A stretch of DNA of 64,000 nucleotides, taken from assembly GCF_000237925.1 (NCBI RefSeq), contig NC_031497.1:13066512-13130511 (forward strand), read 5' to 3'. This document shows, piece after piece, positions 1-13,885 of the stretch. This DNA is from Schistosoma mansoni. Lineage: Eukaryota > Platyhelminthes > Trematoda > Strigeidida > Schistosomatidae. Made by a program: the position numbers and the translations under genes. The notes beneath the pieces are model-generated. The model was given only the letters and a program-made list of their open reading frames with translations. It was not told the DNA's origin and made no database searches. Positions within the stretch are counted from its first letter, which is position 1. Every line of letters begins with the position of its first letter.

Positions 1-3000
1 TTCGATACTTTTGTTCTAATACGGAAATCTCAGAATAAGCTTGATAAAACCTGATTTTTTTAACTTGATTATTCTCATTCTTATTCATAGAATCTCACTT
101 CATTCAGATTCTCGACAAAGAACAATATCGTGAAACAAAAAGCTAACAAATAAATTGATGAACGATGTGAGAGTTCTGAATGTTAACTACATCTCTGACA
201 GGCTAAAAGAATGGTTTTCCGTTCGATCAACGATGGTTATAAAAACTTCTCATGTAGCTTGTTGAGACAATTGTCGTGAAATAATTATCCATCAATCAAC
301 TAAACATTCAACCGGACGACCATTCCTTACTCTGATACCCCGAATTCAGTTAAAGTGCTCATTCTGCTTATGCTTTATCATATATTATATATCTTGTGAT
401 AAAGGCCTTTTAAAGATTCGGAAGAAAAGAAAGAAAGGTCAGATTATCGTGATGATTTTTCAACTAAAATGTTTTTCCAATCCCCAGTTTCATTTTTATG
501 GACTTACAAAAGATGAAATATAAGATTAGTAGCGTTAAATAACGATAATTTGAAAAATCTGGTTTATTTAAATACATATGAATAGCTTTCTCGAAATAGA
601 CTATGACTGACTTGGAATAATAAACCTCACATTACGTTTTGGCTTGCCATATACACAGAGACAACTGTTTTCGAAACATACAGACAAGATAGTCCTTATT
701 TGGGGATTATAAAAGCTCATTAAGTACATATACGTATGATATGATTTTGATTTACAGGATGACCTAAAAAAGCAAGTAACTTATGAAGATACGTAGAAAT
801 GATTAAGAAGTGATTTTCAGAAATAATATTAGTAAGCTGAGTGAACATTTTGCCGTAAGATTGTAAACTTACGAACTGAAGCAACTAGATCATACGAAAG
901 AAATTTCGACTTATTCATTAGAGCAAGACAGCATCACAGAACGCTGAGAGAAAAATGTGTTCGTCTGGAATTGCAAACTTTTACTGTGGTCGAGTGTTAA
1001 CTCCTAGAAGTATACAGAACACAGAGACACGATTAACATGACTAGCAAATAAGATGCTATATTCAGTTACTTGGGATTTGTTACAACTATTAGAACCCCA
1101 TTTTTTCAAACCACGTCAATCAGCACAATTGTTTGGAACGTTAGATAATAGATGTATTGTTTTTCGGTGTTGTTTTGAAACATTAAATGTCTATTTTGCA
1201 AAAACGCGCCAAATAAAAAAGGGGAATTGTCCCCATAATTTTTAACCCGGAATACTAAGCAGGAACTTCCGAAATGAGGTCTATGATATTTTTTAGCCTA
1301 AAGTGATGCTTAACAGTTAGTAAGAAACAAAAACAAATAATTTGACGTTGGAAAGTGATGAACTGGTTTGTACCAGATAGTGTGCTGGTATCACACAGAG
1401 ACACCATTTCAAGTTAAGAGACTAAGCATGGTATTACGAATAATAAGTTTTAAGAATTATGAACACATCACGGAATATAGTAGCATACAAGGTACTAAGT
1501 TACTAACACAATACTAGTTAATATGCATGGATGACAAACTTTGACTACTTAGATTGAGTTTCGTTTGTTCTCCACTTTAATCCGATCTTATGAATTGTCA
1601 AGGTAAATAAGTATGACCATCAAAAGGGTTTCTGCATGAATATTGCAGTGATAAATATTTAATCTACATAAAACACTGGTGAACAAACATCTTAAGCATA
1701 TATAATATATATATAAACGATGGTTTTCCATAAACACTATATATCCACTTGAGCTAACAGTAAATCAGTTTTCATAAATATTGACAGTTCAGAAAATCAT
1801 TCAGAAGATCTGTAATACAGTTTATTCAAAATACAAAAGAACCTTAAATGTTTTTTTCTCAGTTACCAAGTCTCCAGGAAACTTGAAATAAACTCTAAGC
1901 CTAGGAATCTAAATTGCCTGTCGTCACCATAGTAATCCCTACTGACCCATAAACTGCCTAAATCTGTAAAAAAAAAACCTTATAGGTAATAACTAAGCCA
2001 ACTAACTTATCAAGATCAACCTCGCTGGTGCATTAGGCAACCACTCTAACTTTTCCCACCTAATTCATTTGTTTTATTTAAAATGAATCCGTGGCAGGAC
2101 TCAGACTACCTACAGATAACAAACTATAAACGTACCAACAGAACTCAAACTGAACCGCGGCAACAAATTAGAGTACCGAATATATATGTCTTGAGCGCAC
2201 TTTTACCGACTGTGACTCAATCTCCAATCCTTATCTTTCATATAATGAATGGTGTTTCTCGAACTTCGTGCTTTCTGTAATAAAAGAAGGTCTTTAAGGC
2301 AAACGATACGCTTTTATGTCTTTTTCAGAGACGTAAATAAAGTCAAAAGGTCATCAATGAGTAGATGGTTAGTCTTCTTAGTAGTTGGAGACAAATCAAA
2401 AAGTAGCTCATGTTTACTTCAAACTTTTCCAATAAGAATATTGAGTGACCTGCCACAAATTGTCTGCAGATTAACTAGCCGAGTTCTGTATTCAGTTAAT
2501 AGTCAATTTCAAAGAGGTTCCTACCTCTATTGAAAAGAAGGTATGCTAAAGCATTGTAGTTTTCCATATGCATTGGGTATAGTATTTGGGGTGTCAAAAC
2601 ATATTTTTAGTTGCGATATCAAAATTCGTTCGGATTATGTCAAGAGTTGTATACGTAGTAGTTTGCACTATTACTCAAGTTCACAGGGACTAGTAGGCTT
2701 AAACTATAGAAGAACAGTCACTTGGGTTGCTTTTGTTGCATCAGAATCAGTGTTAGCAAGTTGGTATTGTGATAGGTTGAGTTTAGGAGAGCTGGTCTTT
2801 CCTCGTTTTGCCGAACAAAAGACTCTCTTGTAGCTTAAATCAGTTCTCTCTCATTTTAGGGGTCAAATGATTTTAATAAAATCACCCATAAGAGACTCAA
2901 TGAGCTTGTTTCGTCCAGAAGGTAGGTTCTGAATTGAACGGATCTGTCTTCATTTTTAGTGTCGGCCTAGGCAACTGCATTTTCCTCGCATGCTGTTCGA

Positions 3001-6000
3001 GAAACACGAAAATATATTTGATCGTTGAGCGAATCTTTAGGTTTTGATTGTATCCTAAGACCTAAAGCTTCTTTTATGCTTATAAACCGTGCAACTTTGA
3101 TTATAGCAAAACAGAAGTCATAAAACTTTGTGTGTCACTCTCTATCTATTTTAAGTATTTTTGAAACATTACGATTCTAGAAATCAGTTTTTACTTCAAT
3201 GAATTTACATTACTTTCCACACAATATGATGCTTTTCGTTTTGTTTTCTCATTGATGTTCAATTGGTAATTTTATTGGTACCAACAGACGTCGTTGGAGT
3301 GAACGCATATGTTTCTACCCGGTTTAGAATGGAGCAGAATATGATGATTGCAACAACCGTTATCACAACATGTGCACCTGTAGTGGACGAGAGCACAAGT
3401 GTGGAGAACCAAATGTATTTCAACACGAAGTTACAGAATATCCTAGTAAAATCTGAGAACCATAAAGTAAATTCTTCATTTGCAGAATATCAATCAACGG
3501 TCTCAAACTTAACTGTTCCTTCTGCAAAAGGTCAATCAATCGTTTCAGACTTGATTGTTCCTTCGTTTTCATACCAACCACTATCTGTTCTCGTTCTCTT
3601 CTTTTCGTTCTTCTTAACGTTCTACCGTCAGACATTTCACTTTTGATTGGCGACACGTACTTCTTATATCTGTCGACACCAGTAGCACACCACGCATCAG
3701 ACTCAAACAGGCGTGTTCCAAGACACTCTCACGTCGTTTGTGTGAATCATGCTACTCCGAATAGTCTCAGCTGACTCTTCAATCAACTGAACAACTAAAT
3801 ACAGCAAGAACGATTCCGACAGACAGAAAATGGATGGCTATGGTTTATGTAGGATTCAGCAAAAAATTTGATAGCGGCGGGCTATGATAATAACCCTACT
3901 GTCCACTTCTGCGCGACCTTATCTAGGGTGTTTATTACGCTTTGAGCTTTATATCGGACATCCGTTGAGTTGGTTACTAATAATTTCATGGCGAGTCTAT
4001 GGTTTGTGGACTCACCAATCAGATTTGGGATGTTTGTGGTCAACTCTTAATCAGAAAACCTAAGTTGCTACAAAATATTCGTACTTTTAGTACCTTTTTT
4101 TGTTTTCACTGGTACCACATGGCTACCTGGTCATTATGTTTTTCAATACTTGGTTCTTTAGACGAGTGCCTGTCACATCAACTTCCTGACAAATGATCAA
4201 GTCGTAGGTCCTAGAGTTCTGAATGCTACGCCAATGCTTTTTAGCCTCAGCGATTTTACACCCTGGCCCATTTTAGGAAGATATTAGGTTGGCGATACTT
4301 GAATTTCCTTAGTCTGAGTTTGACCTAAGGATATATTCTATCTAAACCCATTCATCTCCTTATTTGTTCACTGGCCAGATCTTTCATAAATCTGGAAAAT
4401 ACTGGAGATCGTATGCCTGGCTTGTAACAGTTTGTCATTAGTAGGATTCTTGAATCGGATCTTAGTTTTATTGTAACGGAGGCTCTCTGACTGTCGGCTA
4501 CACTAGAATTAACAGCGAACAACGAGGAACTTTTTACGAAAGTTCATCTTGGTTCGCGGAGTCTATAGAATAAATCTATTTTTGGACAAATACTTAAATT
4601 TTATGGTTTTATATTGCCTCTAAGCGCAGAAAATTTTCTAATTTGTCAGGAAACTTCGAAAATATCCGAATTATTGGAACTGCTGTTGAAACGTTTGATT
4701 AGCCTGGCAAAAATTAATTCAGTTAAAGACATATTTGGTACTATAGAATCAACTACTAGGTGAATTAACATTATAAAGAAGTAAGAAGGGAACAACGAGG
4801 TAAGGTAAGCAAACCACACTTCATCAACTACATGGATCGGTCTGAATCTGAGCATCTCAGAGTACGGCCACAACGTTGGGCAGATCTTCACCTATCAGCA
4901 GTTTTCATTCGGACTAGCACGGTTAGCATTGTTATAGATTAACTATAAAACCATAATAATCGTTACGTAAATGTGACGTGCACGTTTTTGTGTTCCCTAA
5001 ATAAATGTTCCAAGTGAAGTAGCACAAGAAAACACCCTTGTGTCCCACCCAAATGCTGACATTACTCTCGAAACAGGTAATTATCTCCTTTTATGTGTCC
5101 GGGAAGACTTCAGGCTGCCAACAATTACGAACTACCTAACAGTCACTCATCTGACGCACGTGACTCTGTCCCCTGTGATACCACCGTCCAGCAATACTCA
5201 GGAAAAGAAAAAATGAAGGGTGAAAAATACTGTAAATTTTAATTTTCGGTACGTTTGCATGAATAAACAGAATAAACAACCCACTGAACCACCAATCGGC
5301 TGTGAAAAGCACAGAATACAAATTTATTAGCAGAAGCCCAGAGCTCAGCCAATTAGACTCGGCGTTAATTAATCAGCAACAAGAGTCAAGTAACTAAGTC
5401 CATAAATTGAAGATAATATTAGGTAGTATCAATTCTGTTGAACATTCTCCCCAGTAATCTATTCAAAGCACGAAATATATAAGTGTCGTGCATCACACCA
5501 CACGAGTATTATCCATAGTGGACTGATAGTTATGGAATAAGAAAACCTTGGTGCAGCCGAACGAAAGTAATACTACAAATTTTAAGTGAGGAACGTTTAA
5601 ATGCCAAACTGCCAATCACCAGAACCACTTCAGTCAAAAGGTTGGACAAACGTCTCGAGAAGTAACCGAAAAATATCAGTCAGCTACTCAATATCAAAAA
5701 GCGAGTCCAAACAAACTTACTGGTTAATTCATGATCATCGAAAATATATTGAGTATCGGTAACTAATACGACAGAACAATTTTATCGTCAGCTGAAACCT
5801 GTGCCGAAAATTTCGATCAAATAAAAAGGCTCAGGTGCGTCTTATTGGTTTATATGGGATTCTTAGCTTCCTGAAAGTTGACTTTGGATGCACTAAATTT
5901 AACCTTTAGTCAGACGTGTGATACTGACAGTTTTCCTGATATTACGCGGTAACAAACCCTACATAATCTTTCGATTTTGAGGAAAATTTTGCCAGCTTGG

Positions 6001-6400
6001 TGGAAATTATGGGGAGGACACAACAGAAATGGCTGAAAACCCTAAAACGTTCTTAGGTCTGGAGAAACTCCCTCTATATTACCCGGATTTCAGGTTTTGC
6101 CTAATTCATTTTTGTATATTTCCCTTAACTTTGGGGAGGGCTAGGAATCTTCACATGACATTAAGGGAAATATCAAGATTTACAGATAATTCCCCGAAAT
6201 TTCCCCAAGATCAAGAGACCAGGCAATGCAAATGTATTCAAAAAAATTTAGTACGAATCAGAAAGGCTTTTAACGATTAAGACAAAATTTTCTTTATTGC
6301 TATTGTTTTCTGTCATAATTATCTTCAAGGTCCGATGTTATGGGATGAGGGGAAATGCCGCTGTTCACAATTCTGTGCGTTTGGTGGATTTCAGTTACCA
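1..6400. other. AT-rich gene-poor stretch, no gene recognised
   Basis: No open frame here shows a recognisable domain or a convincing set of phase-matched exons. Short open frames exist (for example 2083-2833 and 3263-3646), but they lack family motifs and have skewed composition. Around 1220-1240 and 6000-6210 there are GGGGAATT/AATTCCCC-like words that recur at 15080, perhaps traces of an old repeat. The stretch is best read as intergenic DNA with old unrecognised repeats. Confidence 0.5.
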
Positions 6401-6440
6401 GTAATAAGGATAGGAGATTTATTTACCTATTTTAATCCTT

Positions 6441-8815
6441 TCAGTTTGTTACACTGTGAAGGTCCAATCTCCTTTTGTATATATCAGCAGGTGCTGATAT
6501 TACGTGTTGTGGTAGAGAATTCCAGTAATTCACTATTCGGTGCGAGAAACGAAACTCCGGCTGTAGACGTTTCGATCTCGGTTTTCGAACTTCCTTCGAA
6601 TGTCCCCTCAAATGATCAGTCCTACACGGAAGGAAAAGATAGGAGGTATCAAGACTTATCAATACCAAGGTCATCGTTCAGCATAGGATAGGCCAGTATA
6701 CTATTCTATCTGACATGCTGTATATGGGTCTCCAAATCTTTATGTCATTAGCGAAGAAGGGAACGGATGATTTAGCTACAATCGGTAATTCATTGGCATA
6801 GAGTAAAAAGAGAAGAGAACCGAGGATTGTGTCTCCGGGAACCGCAGTTTTTGAAAATCACATCTGCAGGGATATTGCGATCTTTTGCCTCAGCCCAATC
6901 TTCTCTTGCAATGAGAAGATTTGTCAAACATGATAGGCTTTTCCGAAAACCATGTTGTTTCCTGGATAAAAGATTATCCCCTTCCATATAGTTTATAACA
7001 CCCAACCGAATAATTTTTTCTATTAGTTTGACAGCTGTATTAGTCAAGCCAACGGGTCGATATTTACTAATTAAATCTCTACTCTCAGCCTTATACATTG
7101 GGTTAATTATCGCGTCTTACCAGTCTCAGAGCAATCCGGACTGCCACAGAGACATATCAAACAGTATCACTGAAGGTTCAACAATTATATTTGATAGGGC
7201 TTCCACAATCCTAGGATGAATATGATCAGGCCCACTGAACTTATCAGGTTTGAGGTGCTGAATTAGTCTTACGACAGTACCTTTCTCAAAAAATACAGGG
7301 TTCATCAACAAGCCACCACAATCACATTGAATCGTTGATCGTTCCTCATTACTGATAAAAAATACTGTACTGAATTATTCCGATAAAGCTTCAGCTTTTT
7401 CGGCATTATCTCTTGCCAATATTAACGGAGTTCCTTGTACCAAAAGTGATGGGATTTCATCACTTCTCTGAATTCGCCTTTTTATGTATGAAAATAATCG
7501 CTTCGGATCATATTTACAATCCCTAACCAATTGTTTCTCATATGACCGTCTAGTCTTACTAATTAACGCCTTACAAACACTTCTAAACTTAAAATAACTG
7601 CATTTGTGCTGTTCTAAGCCACTAGAGATGAACATATTCCGGTGCTTTTCTTACGTCTAAGAAGTTTCTCGACTTGTTTAGTTATCCATGATGGACTATT
7701 ATTCGGTCTACGTGGTACCAGGTATGATATGAACGAGGACGTGACTGAACTAATTTCGCCTTCAAATATAGACCATGCTTCTTCAACTGACGAGCTAGTG
7801 TCTACTGACCGATCTGTCTTGGCGGCACATTCCTGAATGGCTGATATGTTAGTTCTCCATACATTTGGGTGAGGTTTAACCTGATCGTATATCATGTCAC
7901 TAGCTCTAAACGTGCATGACAAAACAACATGATAGCTATTCACTAACGGTGGAAGAATATTTAGGTTGGCAATACCCTCAGCCACATGAGTGATTACCGA
8001 GTCCAACAGATAAGAACCTTGATTTACACCAAAACATGTGGTTCTGGATACATGCTGTAATAACGCATGCTCCATTACTGTTATCAGGAACCTACTATCA
8101 AAGGAGTTTATGGATCCTTCCGTGGCCATCTCAGTTCAACTAATATCAGGTGCATTAAAGTCTCCTAATATCAAGCATCTGTTATTTGCACTATATAGCT
8201 GAGTGTGTTTTAAAATAAAGTCACCATCTAAGCAGGTTTGGCTGCGATAGATGATATCTAGTATAAATGTAAAACATCCGATAGTGAGCTTACAGCTAAT
8301 GACTTCACTAGTTCCACTATCATGGGATTTGCAAATAGAGAAGCGGATATTTATATTATTGACTATGTATAAAAGGACGCCAAATCCTTTCCTGCATCTA
8401 TGTCCATCACTTCCTAGTTAGTGGTATCCGATAATTCTAGGGTAATGCCAAAGTCATGGAATACCCAAGTTTCCATCACAGCTACAGTGTGTAGCCTTAA
8501 TTTGTCCACTAACGCTCCTAGTTCATAGAATGTATGTCTTAGACTACGAGCGTTGGCATACGAACCCCCTAGGGAGAACGGCCTATCCACACAGGCCTCG
8601 CTTCCAAGACCTGACTATTCGAAAACCCACTAATTGGAGATTGTCCTCACCGTTTTACCGATGGGTTCCTAGTTCAGCTAGTGCCGTCTCCCTTTTTATT
8701 CGATTTTTAAGAGATATATCAGGTCTTACTCGAATGCCAGAATTTTCGTGACTACGAGCTCCACTTTACAGCAGATCATGTTGTTTCTCCGACTCTAAGA
8801 GAACCTTAAGGAGGC
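6441..8815 (-). pseudogene. Broken LINE ORF2: endonuclease and reverse transcriptase (CR1 clade)
   Basis: The N-terminal endonuclease remnant shows LILGDFNAPDISW-like sequence near 8180 and an EN tail ending in SVLSCTFRASD-like text near 7900. The RT part has the block RPVGLTNTAVKLIEKIIRLG and then QHGFRKSLSCLTNLLIA (about 7060-6930), both typical of CR1 RTs. The frame then jumps from ADVIF straight to a GVPQG-like block, so the palm region with the first catalytic Asp is deleted. The usual F-A-D-D box reads as F-A-N-D near 6750. The terminal block RFSHRIVNYWNSLPQHVISA (6441-6674) is the usual CR1 tail. Frame changes occur near 7375, 7320 and 7100. This is a dead copy; ordinary decay explains everything seen. 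Confidence 0.85.
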
Positions 8816-8822
8816 TATATCG

Positions 8823-9171
8823 TCAGGGTTGATCACTATCATCGGCCTTCTTACCTATTCTAACCAATTTCTTGATCTGGAATCCTTTAGAGTTATCTGC
8901 TACGGATATATTCTCCGAGCTTCTCCAATTAATGCACTTGTCTATTTTTTGAATCGGCATGACAATAATATTCGATGAGATTAAATTCTTCTCAGTCACG
9001 ACAGGGTGGAGTTCTGTCTTACTATCAGAATTTGGTAGTGTGTTTCGTGACTCAGAATACCAGTTCACCAATGACTTGCTGACCAAGTACGTATTGCTTA
9101 TAGCTTTTTTTCTTTCACTTTTTCTCCGTACTGCCGTTCATTTTCGTCACTCAGGACAGCCACATTGGGAC
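8823..9171 (-). pseudogene. 3' part of LINE ORF1 (continues across the LTR insertion)
   Basis: An open minus-strand frame with SKSLVNWYSESRNTLP and a lysine-rich end stops at 8823, just before the endonuclease frame. No domain is recognised in this part. Removing the LTR element and one copy of its GGAC duplication brings this frame directly in phase with the frame ending at 14210 (TVTIPNSP continuing into NVAVLSDENE). That shows both parts belong to one LINE ORF1 of about 260 residues. Confidence 0.7.
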
Positions 9172-9491
9172 TGAGGATACGACTGATATTCTAGTTTTAC
9201 AACTAGCGGCCAGTAGTACCTTCTATATTCGAAACCTTCTTACGTCCGATAGAAATCAGAAGTCAGTCAAGAAGAGGTAGGAAAGATATATTTGATACGT
9301 TACCAATATATCGAGAGGTGTTCGTTCTTAGCTAACTATAGAAACGTAGGAGCTGGGTCCCACGCCGAGTTCTGGTACGGATGCATGACCGAAAGCCTTC
9401 AGCTAAACAAGTCCACTTAAACTAATATGGTCAGCATCCAATGTCGAACACTTGGAAAGCTATTGATTTTGGGGAATTATTTACAGCTACA
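9172..9491 (-). repeat. 3' LTR of the Gypsy-type fossil
   Basis: It matches the copy at 13886-14209 over its length, with small indels and substitutions. The outer end abuts GGAC at 9168-9171. The minus-strand LTR begins TGTAGCTGTAAATAA, the same as the other LTR. Confidence 0.9.
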
Positions 9492-9841
9492 GATCACTCC
9501 CCCCCCTAGTGAGGTAGTGATGCCCCTAAGACGTGACCAGCCAGAAGTTTAAACCAAACGAGTTTGTCGTTGGTAAACACTCTTCTGATAGCTTGCTTCG
9601 TTTAGCAGCGTCTGGTCGTCTTTCCTTAAACTATGGGACCAAAATGTACAACGTAGCAATAAAGAAATAAAGTACAATGAAAATTTCGGTTCCTTGCGAA
9701 ACTTCGTCGTTCTTTTCCAGCCGTCCTGGAAAAGAGGAAAAATAAAACGTGTGAATGCATGTCGAAAATACACTCGTACCTGCGTAAGAACACATGATGA
9801 GCGGGAAAAAAAAAGAATAAACTAATACACTTACAAACAGC

Positions 9842-9975
9842 GTAAAAGCGATCGGAAAAAAATGTTTTTTTTTGGTTGTTTTTTATATACGCTCAAAAAA
9901 ATAAAAAATTTTTGTTTTTTTTGGCTTTTTTATATAAATAAAAAAATGAGCATATTAAAAAATTTTTTATAATAA
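9842..9975. repeat. Poly-T/poly-A low-complexity tract
   Basis: Alternating runs of T and A, five to ten long, nearly self-complementary, inside the non-coding 3' part of the LTR fossil between pol and the 3' LTR. Confidence 0.8.
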
Positions 9976-10010
9976 ACAATGAAAGGGTAATTCAAGATTA
10001 AACCTGTGTC

Positions 10011-12710
10011 CTACGTGCAATAGTCGTTAAGATGTTCTGGAAATCTTACTCGTCTTCCGGAACGCGTTGTTTTAGGTTTATCTATCGACGTTGACGAAAA
10101 ATCAAGTTGTGTGTCGGCTGTCGTGTAGGGTACTACGAGTGTAGTAGCTGTGTCATTTGCTTGTACCGAAGGAAAATCGACGTAGCTAGGGTTTCCTTCT
10201 AAGTACGCTGCTTTGAGTCGATCGGTACTGATGCTATCGTTTGTACCGTTCTTATCGACTACATAGTACTTGGGTTCGCGTTGAAGAACTTTGAAGGGTC
10301 CTTCGTATGTTGATTCGAGAGGTCGCCGATGTGAGTCTCGACGAACGAAGACGTGTGTACTATGTCGTAATTCGGGTTGAACGAAAACATCAGTTGATTG
10401 AGGTCGAGTGTGAGCAGGTTGAACTGAACGCATAGCGTTTGTAAGCCTACTCGTGTAAGAGTTTAGATCCATGTTCAATGAAGAAGCTGAAGGATCCACG
10501 AATTCTCCTGGGAGTCGGAGTGTCGTTCCGTAAACGAGTTGAGATGCCGTGTATCCAATGTCAGTTTTCACTGCATTGCGGATACCTAGCAAGACGAGTG
10601 GAAGAGCGTCTGTCCACTGTGAAACGTTTGAAGCTGATAATGAAGCTTTTAGTTGTCGATGAAAACGTTCTACCAACCCGTTTGCTTGTGGGTGGTAGGC
10701 GGTCGTACGGAAGCGCGTGATTCCCAATAGTGAGGTCAGACAACGGAAAAGTCCAGATTCGAACTGGCGTCCGCGGTCTGTAGTGATCGTGGAAGGGCAG
10801 CCGAAATTTGCTACCCATCGTTCGACGAAAGCGCGAGCCACTGTTTCAGCAGTAATGTCCTTAATCGGTACTGCTTCTGGCCATCGAGTAAAACGGTCTA
10901 CGCATGATAAGAGTATCCGTTTGAGTCGGGTAAGGGTCCTACCAAATCTAGATGCACGTGGTCGAAACGGGCGTCAGGGGTTTTGAAAGAGCCTAAGGGA
11001 CATTTGTTGTGTCTGATCACCTTAGATTTCTGACAGCTTACACAGGAGCGTGCCCACTCCCTCACGTCTTTATTCATGCCAGGCCAGCAAAAGCGTTCGG
11101 CTATAAGTTTGACTGTTGCACGAGCACCTGGGTGAGAAAGATTGTGCAACGTATTGAAGACGTTGCGTCGATAATGTTTTGGTACTATTGGACGATCCCT
11201 ACCTGTAGATGTGTCACACAGTAAGGTTTCCATACCTGTTCCCATCTGCTTAATACTTAGTTTAAGAGTTGTTGAAGATAACTCATGCTGAAGATCAATG
11301 TCTTCTTTTTGAAGCTGAGCGAGTTTAAGAAGGTCGATTCCTTGGAAACTGTTCAAGGAACTAATTCGAGACAAGGCGTCTGCGACTACATTGTTTGCTC
11401 CAGAAATGTGTTGTATGTCTGAAGTAAACTGCGAAATGTAGTCAAGTTGTCGAGACTCTCGCGGTGAGTACTTGTCTGAAGATGAACTTAAAGAGAAGGT
11501 AAGAGGTTTGTGATCGGTAAAAAGCGTAAATTCTCTTCCTTCGATGGAATGTTGGAAATGCCGTACAGCACAATACATAGCTATGAGTTCCCTACCGAAC
11601 GTGCTGTACCTAGATTCCGCGTCTAGCAACCGTCTCGAGAAAAATCCTAAAGGTTGCCATGAGTTGTTGTAAGACTCCTCCGATTGCTGAGTCGGATGCG
11701 TCTACGGCGATACTAATGGGCGCTTGAGTGTCCTGATGAGCAAGCAGGGTTGCTTTAGCGATGTGTTCCTTAACTGTGGAGAATGCTTTACGAGCTGTGT
11801 CGTCTAAACTAATTGATTTCTCATTTCCACGAAGCTGATCGGTTAACGGTTTCATAAGGGATGCGCATTTAGGTATGAACCGTCTATAGAAACTTACAAG
11901 TCCGTTAAAAGTTCGTAACTGCTTGATCGTGGTCGGTTCTGGGTAATCCAGAATGGCCGCCACTTTGCTTCTAAGGGGTCGGATGCCTTGGGCATCAATA
12001 GTGTGTCCTAAGAAGTCTAAGGAGTTGGTTCCGATTTGGCATTTCTGAATGTTTACAGTAATGCCATGCCTTTGGAGTCGATCGAAAACAATGTCCAGAT
12101 GCTAAAGATGTGATTCTCTGTCCGGACTTGCTATTAGACAGTCATCAACATACGCATGTACGAAGTTGAGACCTCGGAAGACGTCGTCTATAAACCTTTG
12201 GAAGGTTTGAGCCGCATTTCTTAAACCAAAAGGCATTCGTAGAAATTCGTAAAGACCGAAAGGAGTGATGATGGTGGTTTTCGGAATGTCGTCATTAGCC
12301 ATCGGTATTTGATTATAAGCCTTAACTAAGTCGATTTTCGAAAAGACAGTTGTACCTTTCAAGGTAGCTGTCAAATCGTGAATATGAGGCAACGGGTAAC
12401 GATCGGGAATGGTTTTATCACTCAGACGCCGATAATCACCAGTTGGCCGCCAATCGTTGCTGTCCTTTTTAGGGACCATGTGCAATGGGGATGCCCATGG
12501 ACTATTTGATGGTCGAATTATCCCTAAGTCTATCATATGGTCGAATTCGTTTTTGGCTAACCTAAGCTTTTCGGGGGCGAGTCGACGGGCTTTCGAGAAT
12601 ACAGGTGGTCCTGTAGTCGAGATGTGATGTGTAACATTGCTGGTTACACAAGGCAATTTCGATTGCGATTGGTATATCCCTGAGTATTTGTCCAGTAATG
12701 ATTGGTACAA
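10011..12710 (-). pseudogene. Pol region of the LTR fossil (RT, RNase H, integrase)
   Basis: In order on the minus strand: reverse transcriptase with [23 protein letters not shown] and the catalytic [11 protein letters not shown] box (about 12700-12100); thumb/connection with RRFIPKCASLMKPLTDQL (near 11900); RNase H with FTLFTDHKPL and the HISGANNVVADALSR end (about 11600-11350); an integrase zinc head with HNLSHPGARATVKL (near 11130); and an integrase core and tail with [13 protein letters not shown] and [20 protein letters not shown] (about 10840-10640). The domain order places it in Ty3/Gypsy. The region is broken. Confidence 0.9.
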
Positions 12711-12869
12711 GGGGTCTATGGTGTGCTTAATCGTGACTGGGGATAACCTGCAACTAGAACAAGGAGGTATGCAAACAGATAACTTAGTGTTTCCATCTAT
12801 TAACCTTCGTGAGCGTGTGTCGATGAGTAGATTGTGGTATTGTAACAGGTCTATACCAATGATTGGCCG

Positions 12870-13703
12870 TTAACGCGTGCCGGCTGGGAAGTTTCCCGAA
12901 ATCTTATTCGTGTCAGTCGATTTTGAGGTCGGATAATTGCAGGGTTTCCTGCAATTTCTGGAAAACTTACTGTACTGGTTATGATACCAGCACCAGTCGG
13001 GATTATCTGTCCCTCGTGGTCGAGAGACAGATCGCCCACGTGAGACACTTTTACGCGGGGTTTTTGACCGACTACGGTCATTACGAACTTCAAGATATCG
13101 TGTAAGCGTGTGACATAGTTCGGCTATGTCAGTCGGGGTCGATTGAGGTTTTTCCTTGACGGAAAAAACCTCGGCCTTAGAAGATTTAGTGATTTCTAAG
13201 ATTCGGTCGGCAGATGCAGCTAGTTCGTCTACAGAGTTGTTTTGGAACGAGATGAGAACTGCCTGCACCTGTTTTGGGAGTTTGGATAAGAAAAGTCCTT
13301 TGAATAGGCCTTCGTCGAAGGTTCTTTGACCTATCACTTCTCTCATCCTAAGCAACATATCTGTAGCAGAATCATGTTGCAGGTCGATGTTACGGAGGAG
13401 TTGGTCTAACCATTGTCGGTCGGTTAGTTCTCCACGTTTTAGAATCGAACGTTTGAGAGTTTCGTAAGGTTCCGAAGCATCACTAGTAAACATACTAGAT
13501 GTTACGTACCTGTTAAACTCGCGCGGTAACGCCTTAACTACCGCGAGGAATCGTGAGCGTGAGTCTGTAATGCCGTGGCCGTTAAAGTCGGCTTCTGCGT
13601 AGCAGAACCAGGACTCGATATTATCAGGCCAGAAAGGAGTTAATTGAATCGAAATAGGGGGAATAGACTTAAACTTAAGAACCTTAAGTGAGTGTTCCGT
13701 CAT
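12870..13703 (-). pseudogene. Gag-like region of the LTR fossil
   Basis: A 277-residue gag-like frame with a basic stretch (SRSKTPRKSVSRGR) and a cysteine/histidine knuckle of C-x3-H type (CWYHNQYSKFSRNCRKPC) near its end. A CHCC-type gag knuckle is characteristic of the CsRn1/Boudicca group of Gypsy elements. It is treated as part of a broken fossil. Confidence 0.8.
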
Positions 13704-13885
13704 AGTAATATAGAGAACGAAAAATGTCTAATTAAAATATATCCGGGAAAAAAAATTCGCGAAAGAAACAGTATATTACAACACATAAAATTCAAATAAA
13801 GAATAACAATGAATAATAATATTCCAAAAAGGAACGGACTCACAGTTTGTGCGCTTGGTGTACCAGATCACGTCGGTCTCACCAC

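Noticed and set aside
3263-3646. 127-aa frame with repeated SNLTVPS/SDLIVPS text
   Set aside because: No known domain, overlapping antisense frame, no splice support; insufficient to call a gene.
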